In this document: positions 1 through 10,718 of the stretch, in pieces
Position numbering within the stretch: the stretch's first letter is position 1
How the letters are laid out: each line of letters starts with the position of its first letter
NCBI RefSeq assembly: GCF_027596085.1
Contig: NC_072451.1
Span: 13,006,618-13,070,617 of the forward strand
DNA: 64,000 bases
Reading direction: 5' to 3'
From: Anoplopoma fimbria
Lineage: Eukaryota; Chordata; Actinopteri; Perciformes; Anoplopomatidae
The notes under the pieces: generated by a model
The model's database searches: none
Seen by the model: the letters and a program-made list of their open reading frames with translations, nothing else
Told to the model about the DNA's origin: nothing
Position numbers and translations under genes: made by a program

Positions 1-1278
1 AGTAAGTTTTGAGTTGTGGACAGCTCCACAACATGTGAGTAAGATCTGCTGGTGAATTATGACATCTATTGCAGCTATCTACCACATTAGAGTACATTTT
101 CGAAAGTTTGGAGTTAGAGTAGTGCAGGCGATGCTTTACCTTGAATTGTAGTAAGTTTAACCATGCACACGATGAGCTTTTATTGACCCTTATAAGGGCC
201 TGGTTGAATCTGGAATGCTCGTGCCAAGTTCTTTTTCCCAATCCGCTTTGATTTTACCAATGTTAGTCTCAGTAATTGAGTTGATGATTTGATATATTTG
301 GGATATAAATCCTTTTACCTTTGGTTGGGTGTTCAGAATTTTCTCATACACTGAGTCTAGAGGTGAATTAGGAAAATTGGAGTTGTAAGATTTGGTAAAA
401 TGTCGCACTTGGAAATAGCAAAAAAGATCGGATTGAGGGATATTGTATCTTTCAAATATATCTCCGGAACTTCCAAACACCCCATTGATGTATAATTGAC
501 CAATGTTGGAAATGCCATTTTTAAGCCATAGAGAGAATGCACAGTCTAGTCTGGGTGGGGGAAAGGGGTGATTATCATGAATAGGAGTTAGAGTGGATAA
601 GTCTGTGAAGCCAAATTATTTACGGAATTGTGTTCAATGTTGCAATTACTATAGGGTTGGTTGAGTATTTTCTTGGGGAGAAGGGTAGTCTAGAGGTTAC
701 TAATGCTAGAAGAGAGGAAGATGTACACGATTTAGCTTCATTTAGACACCAGCTTACTTGAGGATGCTTGATCCAGTATATTATTCTCTGTATATTTGCT
801 GCCAAGTAGTAATATCTGAAATTAGGAAGAGAGGGTCCACCTTGAGATTGATGTCTTTGTAGCATCACTTTACTTATCCTTGGTTGCTTATCAGTCCATA
901 CAAATTCTGTAATATGCTTATCTAGGATAGTAAAAAAGAGCTTAGGCAAGAACACAGGCAGACATTGAAACAAATATAAGAAGCGTGGTAAAACACACAT
1001 CTTAACAGAATTAACTCTGCCTGTGAGTGAAATATAGATGGTTTTCCATCTATCAAAGTCTGTCTTCATCTTACTGATTAATGGAGAGAAATTCCTATGG
1101 TACAAGTTTTCGAATTTTCGAGTGATATAAATGCCCAGATATTTGAATTCAGAATTACATAAACAAAATGGCAGTTGTATTTCTGGTGTCCTTATTGTTA
1201 AATTGTTTAAAGGAGAGCATTCGCTTTTGGAAAAATTGTATCCTGAGAAGGTCCCAAATTGTTTAAGGATACCAACTA

Positions 1279-3120
1279 CCGTATTTTCCGCACTATAGGG
1301 CGCACTGGATTATAAGGCGCACTGTCAATGAATGGTCTATTTTCGATCTTTTTTCATATATAAGGCGCACCGGACTATAAGGCGCATTAAGCGAAACAAA
1401 ACAGTTAGTCAGTCAAACTTTATTAAACGTGTTCACAATAACTCTCAACATTGTTCAAACGTTAATGAGCGTATTCACAATAACTCCCAACCCTGTTCAG
1501 TTGTAACACGTAAAATACAACACAATACACTCACTTTTTCAGTTCATTCCTCGTTCACAAATCCCTCAAATTCTTCATCTTCAGTGTCCGAGTTTAACAG
1601 TTGGGCGATTACGGCATCCAGCATGCCCGGATCCCTCTCGTCATTATCCGAGTCAGAGTCAGTGTCGTTGCTGTTACCTGGCAGTTCAGTGATGATTCCG
1701 GCCTTCGTGAAAGCTCAGACCACAGTTGAGACTGATACCTTAGCCCAGGCATCCACGATCCATTGGCAGATAGTAGCGTAAGTCGCCCGGCGCTGTCTCC
1801 CTGTCTTGGTGAATGTGTGTTCGCCTTCTGTCATCCACTGCTCCCACGCAGCTCGCAGTTTAACTTTGAACGCCCTGTTGACACCAATATCTAGCGGCTG
1901 GAGTTCTTTAGTTAATCCACCCGGAATGATGGCAAGCTCCGAATTAGTTTGCTTCACTTTGTTTTTGACAGCATCGGTGAGATGGGCGCGCATGGAGTCG
2001 CAGATCAATAGGGACGGAGATTTGTGGAAAAAGCCATCCGGTCTCTTGACGTAAATTTCTCTCAGCCACTCATCTTTTCCTCGTCCATCCAGCCCTTCGG
2101 GTTAGCTTTGATGATGACGCCGGCTGGAAACTTTTCTTTTGGCAAAGTCTTCCTCTTGAAAATGACCATGGGTGAAAGTTTCTGGCCATTAGCCTGGCAA
2201 CCGAGAACTACAGTGAAGGATGACTTCTCGTTCCCTGTGGAGCGTATAGACACCGTTCTGGTCCCTGTTTTCTCCACGGTGCGGTTCACGGGGATATCAA
2301 AGGTGAGGGGAACCTCGTCCATGTTGGTGATGTGCTCTGGCCGGATCTTCTTTTCAGTGATCTTGTTTTTGCAGTATGCGCGGAAAGTGGCCAGCTTTTC
2401 TTGGTAATCTTTTGGCAGCTGCTGCAAGACGGTAGTTCGTGTGCGGATGGAGAGATTACGTCTTTTCATAAAACGAAAGCACCAAGAAGGAACGCCTCGA
2501 AAGTCATTGATATTCATGTCCCGTGCTAACGCTGTTGCCTTCAGTCGAATAGAGACTGTAGAGACGCTTCTACCTGCTGCTCTCTGTTCAATAACCCACT
2601 GTTCAATTTTGTCCTCTAACTGTGGCCATCTCGCTTTGTTCCCTCGGAAACTCTGTGTGGTCTTCTTTACTTGGCGCAGGTCATCTTCTTGCTTCCTCCA
2701 CTTCCGTACCATTGATTCATTAACGTTGAATTCTCTCGCAGCTGCTCTATTCCCATGTTCTACTGCGTGACTGATAGCCTTGACTTTGAAGTCCGCGTCG
2801 TAAGCGTGTCTCTTGACAGGTGCCATTTTGGGGTCCTTATACACACACACTGTAATATTATGGTGAAGCACAGTATGTATTACTCCGCGACGCTCCTGAC
2901 TACGGTAGCCGTAATGCTGCAAGCGGTGCGGCTTTGTAGTTTACCAAAGTCGTACTAAAACATTTTGACAGAGCGCCGTGTACCACACAAAATCGCTTCG
3001 AGGTCAGTAAGGACAACCAGAATTAATCCATATATAAGGCGCTCCGGATTATAAGGCGCACTGTCGTTTTTTGAGAAAATTAAAGGCTTTTAAGTGCGCC
3101 TTATAGTGCGGAAAATACGG
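1279..3120 (-). mobile_element. Pogo/Tigger-like (Jerky-type) DNA transposon inserted in the L1
   Basis: Terminal inverted repeats begin CCGTATTTTCCGCACTATA at 1279 and end with the reverse complement at 3120. Both ends are flanked by TA (1277-1278, 3121-3122), the target duplication expected for Tc1/mariner/pogo elements. Additional inner copies of the GCGCCTTATA-type sequence lie near both ends. The element is 1842 bp, has one transposase gene on the - strand, and splits L1 ORF2 between the RT domain and its C-terminal region. Confidence 0.9.
1544..2826 (-). pseudogene. Pogo/Jerky-like transposase with one frameshift and one premature stop
   Basis: The start is set at the MAPVKRHAYD methionine (2826). 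Residues 1-60 form a psq/CENP-B-type helix-turn-helix (AAAREFNVNESMVRKWRKQ), followed by a second CENP-B-like DNA-binding block (FRGVPSWCFRFMKRRNLS). The DDE catalytic residues can be placed: first D in NMDEVPLTFD, second in ICDSMRAHL, third in LQPLDIGVNRAFK. The frame breaks near 2071, where a small indel follows DEEKM, and resumes through 2008-1715. A TGA at 1712-1714 is followed by an open acidic tail to a final TGA at 1544. The TGA could be CGA decay at a CpG. The element looks recently dead, with little other damage. Confidence 0.85.
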
Positions 3121-3655
3121 TAATGCAGGAACAGATTCTACCGGGTCGGAAATATAAACTAATAAATCGTCAGCATATAGCGAGACTCTATGCTCAGTGC
3201 TCCATCTGTGAATTCCTTTGATGTTCGTGGATGCTTTAAGAGCAACAGATAGCGGTTCGATAGCTAAGGCAAATAATAAGGGACTTAAAGGGCAGCCTTG
3301 ATGGGTACCTCTGTATGAATTGAAATATTCTGAGTTTGATCTATTGGTGACAACAGAGGCCCTGGGTGAGGAGTAGAGGAGTTTTACCTATGCCACAAAT
3401 TTAGGACCAAAACTTTTCCAAAATCCTGAATAGATATGGCCATTCCACCCTATCAAATGCCTTTTCTGCATCCAAAGAGTTAACCATCTCTGGGGTCTCT
3501 CCAGACACAGGGGAGTGGATAACATTCAACAGATGGCGGATATTGCTGAAAGAGTGGCGATTCCTTATGAAACCAGTTTGGTCATCAGAAATAACATGGT
3601 GAATAACTGTTTCCAGACGCACAGCTAGGACCTTCACCAAAATTTTATAATCTGC

Positions 3656-4044
3656 ATTTAGAAGAGAGGGCTGCACGGTGGTGTAGTGGTTAGCACTGTC
3701 GCCTCACAGCAAGAGGGGCCTGGGTTCAATTCCCGGGCCAGACAACCTTCTGTGTGGAGTTTGCATGTTCTCCCCGTGTCAGCGTGGATTCTCTCCGGGT
3801 TCTCCGGCTTCCTCCCACAGTCCAAAGACATGCAACTAAGGTTCATTGAAGACTCTAAATTGCCCGTAGGTGTGGATGTGAGTGTGAATGGTTGTCTGTC
3901 TATACATGTCAGCCCTGCGACAGACTGGCAACCTGTCCAGTGTGTACCCTGCCTTCTCCCATTGACAGCTGAGATCGGCTCCAGCACCCCTGCGACCCTT
4001 AATTGGATAAGCAGGTTACGGAAAATGAATGAATTTAGAAGAGA
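3656..4044 (+). mobile_element. tRNA-derived SINE inserted in L1 ORF2 (body 3668-4032)
   Basis: The head carries pol III promoter-like elements: an A-box-like TGGTGTAGTGGTTAGCAC near 3678 and a B-box GGTTCAATTCC near 3723. The body has the well-known fish sequence ending GGATAAGC...TTACGGAAAATG with a GAAT-type tail. A 12-bp target-site duplication, ATTTAGAAGAGA, flanks it at 3656-3667 and 4033-4044, which proves retroposition into the L1. A tail fragment of the same family, on the opposite strand, is at about 23230-23272. Confidence 0.85.
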
Positions 4045-6246
4045 TATTGGTCTATAAGATCAATAAGATCTATAAGATCCACATTCATTTGCATCTTTTC
4101 CAGGTTTTAACAATAGAGTAATTGATGCATTTGTCAGGGTTTGTGGCAGAGTACCTCTGGATAGCGAGTCATTAAACATATTAAGCAAGAGTGGCAATAG
4201 CTTATCTGAAAATTTCTTGAAAAATTAAATGGGGAAGCCGTCTGGTCCAGGTGCTCTGCCGCTTTGTATAGCTTTAATTGATCCCAGTATCTTGCCCATA
4301 CTCAATGGTTGGTCTAGTTCCTTTTCTTGGTCGTTATCAATATTTGGGAATATAAGGCCCTCAAGGAACTTTTCCATGTCTGTGTTGTTTGGCGGGTTTT
4401 CTGATTGATATAAGTTAGAGTAATAGTCTTTGAAGATATTATTAATTTCGGATGGAATTACTGTCACATCATTTGAGATGTTTTTAATTTGTGATATTTG
4501 CTGAGAGGCAGAGTTAACTTTAAGTTGATGAGCTAGTAACCTTCCTGCTTTATCACCATGCTCATAGTGAAGACCACGAGTTCGTAATAGTTGTTTTTCA
4601 ATTTTGCCTGTCGACAGTAAATCATACTCCTTTTGCAGATTTAATCTTTGTTTTTGAAGTTCAGGAGACGGTATCGTTGAGTTTTGTAAATCTAAATCTC
4701 TGATTGATTTAATGAGTTGATCTTGTTTCTCCCTACGTAATTTATTTTTCAAAGAGGAAAAAGCTAATTTTTTAATAATTTCCCCCCTAATGACAACTTT
4801 AAGAGTCTCCCAAAGAAGAGAAGGGGATACATTATCTTTTTGGTTATTTATAAGAAACTCATCAATAACTCTATTTATCAGATCGCAAAAGCTTTTATCC
4901 CCAAGCAGAAGGGGATCAAACCTCCATAGGGGACGGGGTTTTTGTAAAAGATTAAATGATAGATCTAAAATTACTGGGGCATGGTCAGATTCTACCATTG
5001 CAGAGTATTCTGTGTTAGCCACTGAAGGAAGGAGAGTTTTATCAATAAAAAAAGAATCTATTCGAGAGTAGGTCTGTGGGTATGTGAATAGAAAGAAAAA
5101 ATCTTATCAGTGGGGTTCTTAAACCTCCAGGGATCAATACATCCAACCTGATCCATAAAAGCCGACAGGGTCTTCGCCATTTTCAAAGGCGGTTTTAAAG
5201 TAGTAGTCTATCCAGACTGGGATTAATTAGGCAATTCAGATCTCCTCCGAATATTAAATTATGAGAGTTTAGGGTATGAATATTGGAGATTATTTTCTTT
5301 ATAAAAATGTTCATCATCCCAGTTAGGGGCATAAACATTAACAAGTATCACTGGTGTGTGAAAAAGTGAACCTGAAATTATGATATAACGACCATTTGGA
5401 TCTGAGATAATGTCTGCTGCAGTAAATTGTACTTTTTTATGAAGAAGAATGGCCACCCCCCTTGATTTACTATTGAAATTAGAGTGGAAGATTTGACCAA
5501 CCCAAGGTTTTCGCAATCTCACTTGGTTTGCTGTGGATAGATGGGTTTCTTGTAGGAAAATTATTTCAGCCTTTAGTTTTTTCAAGTGAGCGAAGACTCT
5601 AGCTCTTTTAATGGGGCCATTTAGTCCCTTGACATTCCAAGTGACCAATCTTGTTGTACCAGCTCCTGTAATTATTCCATTTAACATAGTTCTACTTTGT
5701 ACCTAAAGTTAGGATTTTTTTTTTGTCATAGAGGCAGTGTATATCCCGAACAACCCTGAACTATATAATACCCTTAAAACTAGAACTTCTTGAACATAAA
5801 ACACCATTCCTATGCTGGTCTCCCTAACGGGCTAGCCGCAGGACTCCCTTAACTTGGACTTCCAGTAAGGCCTTCCTTAGTTGCTTCTAACTAGGAGGTT
5901 CTCCCAACACATCAAATTAGTGTTTAAGACCAGCTTTGTGGCACCACAATGAAGAGTAAAAAAGTAGAGTGTAATTGCCCACAACAAGTATATGTTGAAA
6001 GTTATCAAAACTTGAACTTCTGAAACTACACAGGGTGACAGATTATTAATTTTTTAGACAAAAGAAAAGAGTAGCTCTCACCTTTACAATAATATTAGCG
6101 GGCTGACAGTAACCATTTCACCCCAAAAAGTTGGAGAAAAACAGACAAAAAGAAAAACCGTCCACTTATCACGAAACGGGTAGTGTACATACATGCAGGC
6201 CTATGTGCGCCTGCTTCTGGGACCATCTTTTGATGCAGTGACTTCT

Positions 6247-6791
6247 TTAACCGGTTATCCATCGGTCGTAGAAGGCTTTTGCTTCTTCGGGGGTGTCGAA
6301 GTAGACGGATTCTCCTTCAAAGGTGACGCGCAGGCAGGCCGGGTGTAACAGTCCGAAGCGGACCCCTTGTCTTTACAGTTTCTGTTTAATGTCATTAAAA
6401 GCCGCTCTCTTTCTGGCAAGGGTCACACTCATGTCCTGGTAAACTCTCAGAGTCACATTATGATACTTTAATTCGTGTTTCATGGCCCATCTTAATATTT
6501 TTTCCTTATCTGAGTAGTTGTGAAAGCACATAATAAAGGACCTGGACTTGGTGGATCCACGTTCTGGTAACGGTGCAGTGTGCGCGGTCAATCAGCGGAG
6601 GAGAAGTGAACAGCTCCGGCCCCAGTGTCGTCAATCAGTAAGTCCGCTATAAACTGCTTGGGTTCCTCTTTCATACTGGTACGGTGGTTTTCCAGCAGCG
6701 AGGCCAGTTGTTGTATTGTGACGGGCTCGCTTCCACCTTCGACGGCTGGGTGATTTGTCTCACCTGAAGATGAGTCGGAGCCCGCAGCCAT
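6247..6791 (-). pseudogene. L1 ORF1 remnant with transposase_22-like C-terminal half
   Basis: L1 ORF1p is an RNA-binding chaperone that trimerises through a central coiled coil. The N-terminal piece (MAAGSDSSSGETNH..., 6791-6588) contains a short QQLASLLENH stretch, then runs abruptly into a second frame (6591-6373) with an RRM-like part: SFIMCFHNYSDKEKILRWA, VTLRVYQDMS, LARKRAAFNDIKQKL. After a stop the frame continues as RFGLLHPACLRVTF and ends EEAKAFYDRWITG-stop at 6247, matching the ORF1 C-terminal domain order. At about 180 codons it is roughly half the usual ORF1 length, and the coiled-coil region seems to be deleted. Non-functional. Confidence 0.7.
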
Positions 6792-7169
6792 TTTAGCTAG
6801 CTTTGCAGATAGCGAAGTAGCCCGAGTGTCATTTCTTTACCCAGAAGTGTTCGTAGCACGTTCAACAACTTGCTGTGAGGCAAAAGTAAAACACAAAGGA
6901 GGTCTTAAAGGTAAAATATTGAAATTGGTCGGGAGACTCTCCACGTGCGTCAACTCACAACATCCTCTAACCGGAAGTCAAAGACGCTACTTATTGCCAA
7001 GTAAGTTACACATACAAGGAATTTGGCTAGGTGATCTATTGGTGCGTAACAGTCAAACAGTAAAGACAGTGCAAGTATAAGACATAATTTAAAAATAGAA
7101 ATATGAAAATGTACAATACAATATGGTAACAAATAAACAAATAAGAGTACATTAAAACAAGTATACAAT

Positions 7170-7615
7170 TAAAGTGTCAACGTGTATATTAATAAAGAAA
7201 ATAAAAGATCTGCAGGGGTTTATAACTGTTGGAAATGATCCAGGGGATGTAAGTGTAAGAGTCAGTTGGTCCCTGGGGGTCCTAGGATATATTGATGAAC
7301 CCAACTGCGGACGGGAAGAAACTGTTTTTATGGCGTGGGGTCTTGGTCCTGATGGACCGCATCCTTCTGCAAGAGGGAAGGGATTTAAGAGTTTGTGTCC
7401 AGGGTGAGAGGTGTCGGTTACAATCTTTCTTGCCAGCCTCAGGGTCCTCAAGGCGAACAAATCGTGGCGGGGGGCAGATTGCAGACAATCACTCTCTCAG
7501 CAGAATGGACGATACGCTGCAGTCTGCCCATGTCTTTGGCAGTGGCTGCAGCGTACCAGACGATGATTGAGGAGGAGAGGATGGACTTAATGATGGCAGT
7601 GTAGAAGTGCACTTA
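7170..7615 (-). mobile_element. 3'-terminal fragment of a non-L1 LINE (Rex1/L2-like RT C-terminus)
   Basis: On the - strand, from about 7610, the translation reads FYTAIIKSILSSSI, VWYAAA, KDMGRLQRIVHSAE, then in another frame ALRTLRLARKI, DTSHPGHKLLNP and RTKTPRHKNSFFP. This is the usual C-terminal tail of CR1/Rex1/L2-type reverse transcriptases (HPGH..., the basic region before NSFFP). Frames are broken. It is a 5'-truncated dead copy lying between the L1 and a Gypsy fragment. The clade is a guess among Rex1, L2 and CR1. Confidence 0.65.
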
Positions 7616-8700
7616 CTTCTCTTCCCTGTGACATGTTGACTTCATACTACACCACCAGGATCCAACTTCACCTCAAGCCTGCTGAAAGAGGTGTACAGCA
7701 TGCTGGGAATTCAAGGTGTGAGATATCCACCAACATCTACAGGGTTTTCACTTTTACAGCTGCTATAAAGGCATCCAGTAAGGGGCCCATGGGTGTCTTG
7801 AAGGAGGCTTGGGAGGGTCCAATGCTGCAACAGCCAACAAAAAAGGCCTGCCCAGGCATGTTTGAACTCCTTTTTCCCAAAAGCATTGAGTCTTCCATGT
7901 AAACCTTCTGAAAGACTGGGTAGACCAACCTGATAAGTCTACAACCTTGTGGGCATGCAAGGAAGAGCTTCAGGAGCAGTATTTTCCCTCTTCAACTGAG
8001 ACTCCTGTGTTTTCCAGATATGAGTCATCTCATGCCAGATAAACGCCGGTAGTTGCACGCCCACATGCCTTAAGAGCTCTTCAGTCGAGGATGTACAAAT
8101 CTAATTGAACTGCCAATCAGGGACATTACCTGCCGCATTTTCAGCCAGACTTCTTTCCGAACGCAAGCAAGAAGTAGAGGAAATAGTTGCTACAGGAATA
8201 ATTGAGCCTTGTCGCAGTAAGTTGTGTAGCCCTGTGGTGTTGGTTCCAAAGAGTGGTGACCATAAGGTAAAGTGGACTCCGGAAAATTCTTTCAAGGACT
8301 TGAAAAACTGTGTCAAGAACCTGTTTTGTAGTGTGCAGATTTCACTCTTCCCTTCACTTCTGGAATAGGTCTCGGAGAAGTGTAATTGCAAGGACAGGGT
8401 AGAAACCAGTTGACTCTGCAGAACATCAGACAAAAACTCTTCCCCAGGGAAATGAGGTACTCAACAGTTGGAAAGGAAGCTCTGGCTGTTGAATTAGCGT
8501 TAGACACCTTGAAATATTACCTGATTGGCAAATAGTTAGTTCTTAAGACATACCGTGGTGCCTTGCAGTGGATCCACAAAATGACACTTATGCTAGAATT
8601 ACCAGATTATATTTTGTCTTTCCAGCCTTATTGTTATCAGGTCCAGTATAGACCAGGACACAGAATGTCATCGCTGACTTCCTGTCCCATTTAACATTTC
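7615..8700 (+). mobile_element. Decayed Gypsy-like LTR retrotransposon pol fragment
   Basis: Separate + strand frames carry recognisable Ty3/Gypsy pieces in order. The RT entry region at 8160-8260 reads KQEVEEIVATGIIEP followed by SPVVLVPKSGD. The sequence then jumps by internal deletion to the RNase H side: KWTPENSFKDLK near 8275, EVLNSWKGSS near 8455, and the LEITRLYFVFPALL / GPV.TRTQNVIADFLSH region near 8600-8690, which matches the ...RPGxxNxxADxLSR close of Gypsy RNase H. Many stops and frame changes. No LTR was recognised. The 7615-8100 part upstream is assigned only by proximity. Confidence 0.55.
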
Positions 8701-9115
8701 TGGGTAAAGTCAAACACAGACAGGTAATGTCAAGTTTAGTTATTGTTTATTGGTTCCCTCTGCATCATTTTCTTTCATTGTGACTGACCATACCCACCAT
8801 GTGTTCCAAAGTCATAAGGAGGAGGTGCCCAGCCACTTCCTCTTCCTTCACCCTTGTGATCTGTTCTGCATGGTTGCAAATGTATCTTATATGGTTAACT
8901 ATGTGAATTGTTTTCATCACTTACCTGTCTCAGAAGATGATTTGAGTTACCTGCAGTCATGGTATGGACTAAATTTACCCCTGCTGATGGGAGGCTATAT
9001 TCAAGCAGATGCTTTTGGCTGTTACGGGGGTGGACGTCAGAGTAACCTTCATTATAATTTGAGTTTTATTCAGTTAAGCCGAGTTAACTGTTAACTTTCA
9101 TTTTTGTTTGTATAT
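8701..9115. other. Unassigned interval between Gypsy fragment and Tc1 element
   Basis: An open frame of 114 codons (8750-9094, + strand) shows no recognisable domain and probably belongs to the decayed Gypsy copy or to chance. Nothing else stands out. Confidence 0.3.
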
Positions 9116-9717
9116 ACAGCGGGTAAAATAAGTATTGAACATGTCACCATTTTTCTCAGTAAATATATTTCTAAAGGTGCTATTGACATGAAATTTTCAC
9201 CAGATGTTGGTAACAACCCAAATAATCCATACATACAAAGAAAACCAAACAAATAAATTCAGAAATTAAGTTTTGTGTAATAAAATGGAATGACAGGGAA
9301 AAAGTATTGAACATGCTTACTGAAATTTATTTAATACTTAGAACAAAAGCCTTTGTTGGTAATGACAGCTTCAAGACGCCTCCTGTATGGAGAAACTAGT
9401 CGCATGCATTGCTCAGGTGAGATTTTGGCCCATTCTTCCACACAAACAGTCTTCAAATCTTGAAGGTTCCGTGGGCCTCTTATATGAACTCTGATCTTTA
9501 GTTCTTTCCATGGATTTTCTATTGGATTCAAGTCAGGTGATTGGCTGGGCCATTCTAGCAGCTTTATTTTATTTCTCTGAAACCAATTGAGAGTTTCCTT
9601 GGCTGTGTGTTTGGGATCATTGTCTTGCTGGAACGTCCACCCTCATTTCATCTTCATCATCCTGGTAGATGGCAGCAGATTTTTATCAAGAATGTCTCGG
9701 TAAATTTTTCCGTTCAT

Positions 9718-10718
9718 TCAATTCAATTCAATTCAGTTTATTTTGTATAGCCCCGAATCACAAATTAGCCTCAGAGGGCTTTACAATCTGTGCACATGCG
9801 ACATCCTCTGTCCTTCCCTCACATCGGCACAGGAAAAACTCCCCTAAAAAAAAACCTTTAACAGGGAGAAAAAAGGAAGAAACCTATGGGAGAACGACAG
9901 AGGAGGGATCCTTCTCCCAGGATGGACAGAATGCAATAGATGTCATGTGTACAGAATGAACAGCATAACAGAGATACAACACATTCAATGTATATGACAT
10001 AAATGATTCATATAATAAGACTACTTATAATAACAGCAGCAATTATTACAGTAGAATTATAGTTATGAAAATAGGGATAGTAATGTGATTAATAATAATA
10101 ATCGAAGTAGCAGTGGGTGTCAGTCGGCTCACAGCAGGAGGCACGACTATGGTCCAGGTACCACAACGATTCATGGAACGAGAAAGCAAAAGGGCTTCAG
10201 GGTGGAAGTAAAGCTAAAATGCTTAACGGTACAGGTAATAGTAATGTGACTAGTAATAATAATGGTGGTAGCAGTCGGTGTCAGCAGGGCCGTAGCAGGA
10301 TGCACGACCACGGTCCAGGTACAGCCACGATTTATAGAAGCCTGCGAAGCGAGAAAGCACAAAGACTCCAGGGTACAAGCAAGTCAATAAGCGTAATAGT
10401 ACAGGCAATAATAATAGTAATGTGACTAATAATGATAGTGGTAGTAGTAGTGGGTGTCAGCAGGACCTCAGTGGGTGGCACGATGACAGTCCAAATATAA
10501 CCCCGATTCCTGGGAACCTGCGAGGCGAGAAAGCACAAGAACTCTGGGGAAGAAGCAAAATCAGTAATGTGCATAAATAGGAGATTAATACATAAAGATG
10601 GAGGGAGAGAAGAGGAGAGAGGAGCTCAGCGTATCCTAGGTAGTCCCCGGCTGTCTAGGCATATAGCAGCATATCTAGGGGCTGGACCAAGGCGAACCTG
10701 AACCAGCCCTAATTATAA
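9718..10718 (-). other. L2 LINE 3' UTR and tandem tail
   Basis: About 1 kb between the ORF2 stop and the tail. It contains runs of ATT/ATTATT-like trinucleotides and a repeated module (10170-10360, 10330-10520) with TAGTAATGTGACTAATAAT and GCACGA..GGTCCA. The terminal module just inside the tail (TTTTGTATAGCCC...CCTCAGAGGGCTTTACAA, read on +) recurs in the other two L2 tails of the window. Confidence 0.75.

Larger units (their letters stand above)
1..5687 (-). pseudogene. L1 ORF2 pseudogene (endonuclease-reverse transcriptase), 3' end cut by window edge
   Basis: ORF2 would nick target DNA and reverse transcribe the L1 RNA. Starting near 5687, the APE-type endonuclease shows WNVKGLN, then QETHL, VYAPN and, after a frame change, SDHAP near 4990. 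The linker runs to GRAPGPDGFP near 4235. The RT block reads NADYKIL, DQTGFI and DAEKAFDRVEW at 3676-3410, GCPLSPLLF near 3290, and YADD near 3170. Past the pogo insertion the C-terminal part continues (KYLGIYIT, LTGRVNSVKM near 1010) and ends with a CxxC...HxxxxxC motif at about 75-15. Several frame breaks plus the two insertions disable it. The L1-clade call rests on the EN/RT order, C-terminal motif and neighbouring ORF1; the exact family cannot be named. Confidence 0.8.
1..7000 (-). mobile_element. L1-clade LINE, 3' end outside the window, carrying two later insertions
   Basis: Read on the - strand, this stretch holds an ORF1 remnant (6791-6247) followed by an ORF2 with endonuclease, reverse transcriptase and C-terminal cysteine motif, the usual L1 order. 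The 3' end lies beyond position 1. The 5' end is not sharply defined; sequence upstream of ORF1 to about 7000 is assigned as its 5' UTR by position only. A pogo-like transposon (1279-3120) and a tRNA-derived SINE (3668-4032) are inserted in ORF2. Frameshifts and stops make the copy dead. It lies in an intron upstream of the first visible NFI exon and is antisense to that gene. Confidence 0.8.

Noticed and set aside
1332..2958. Several + strand frames of 60-149 codons
   Set aside because: They lie antisense to the pogo transposase, which has conserved domains in the other direction.
7737..7960. Minus-strand frames in the Gypsy-like region (KRSSNMPGQAFFVGC...)
   Set aside because: The reading is suggestive but no family could be named, and neighbouring RT/RNase H residues run on the + strand, so it was not called as a gene.
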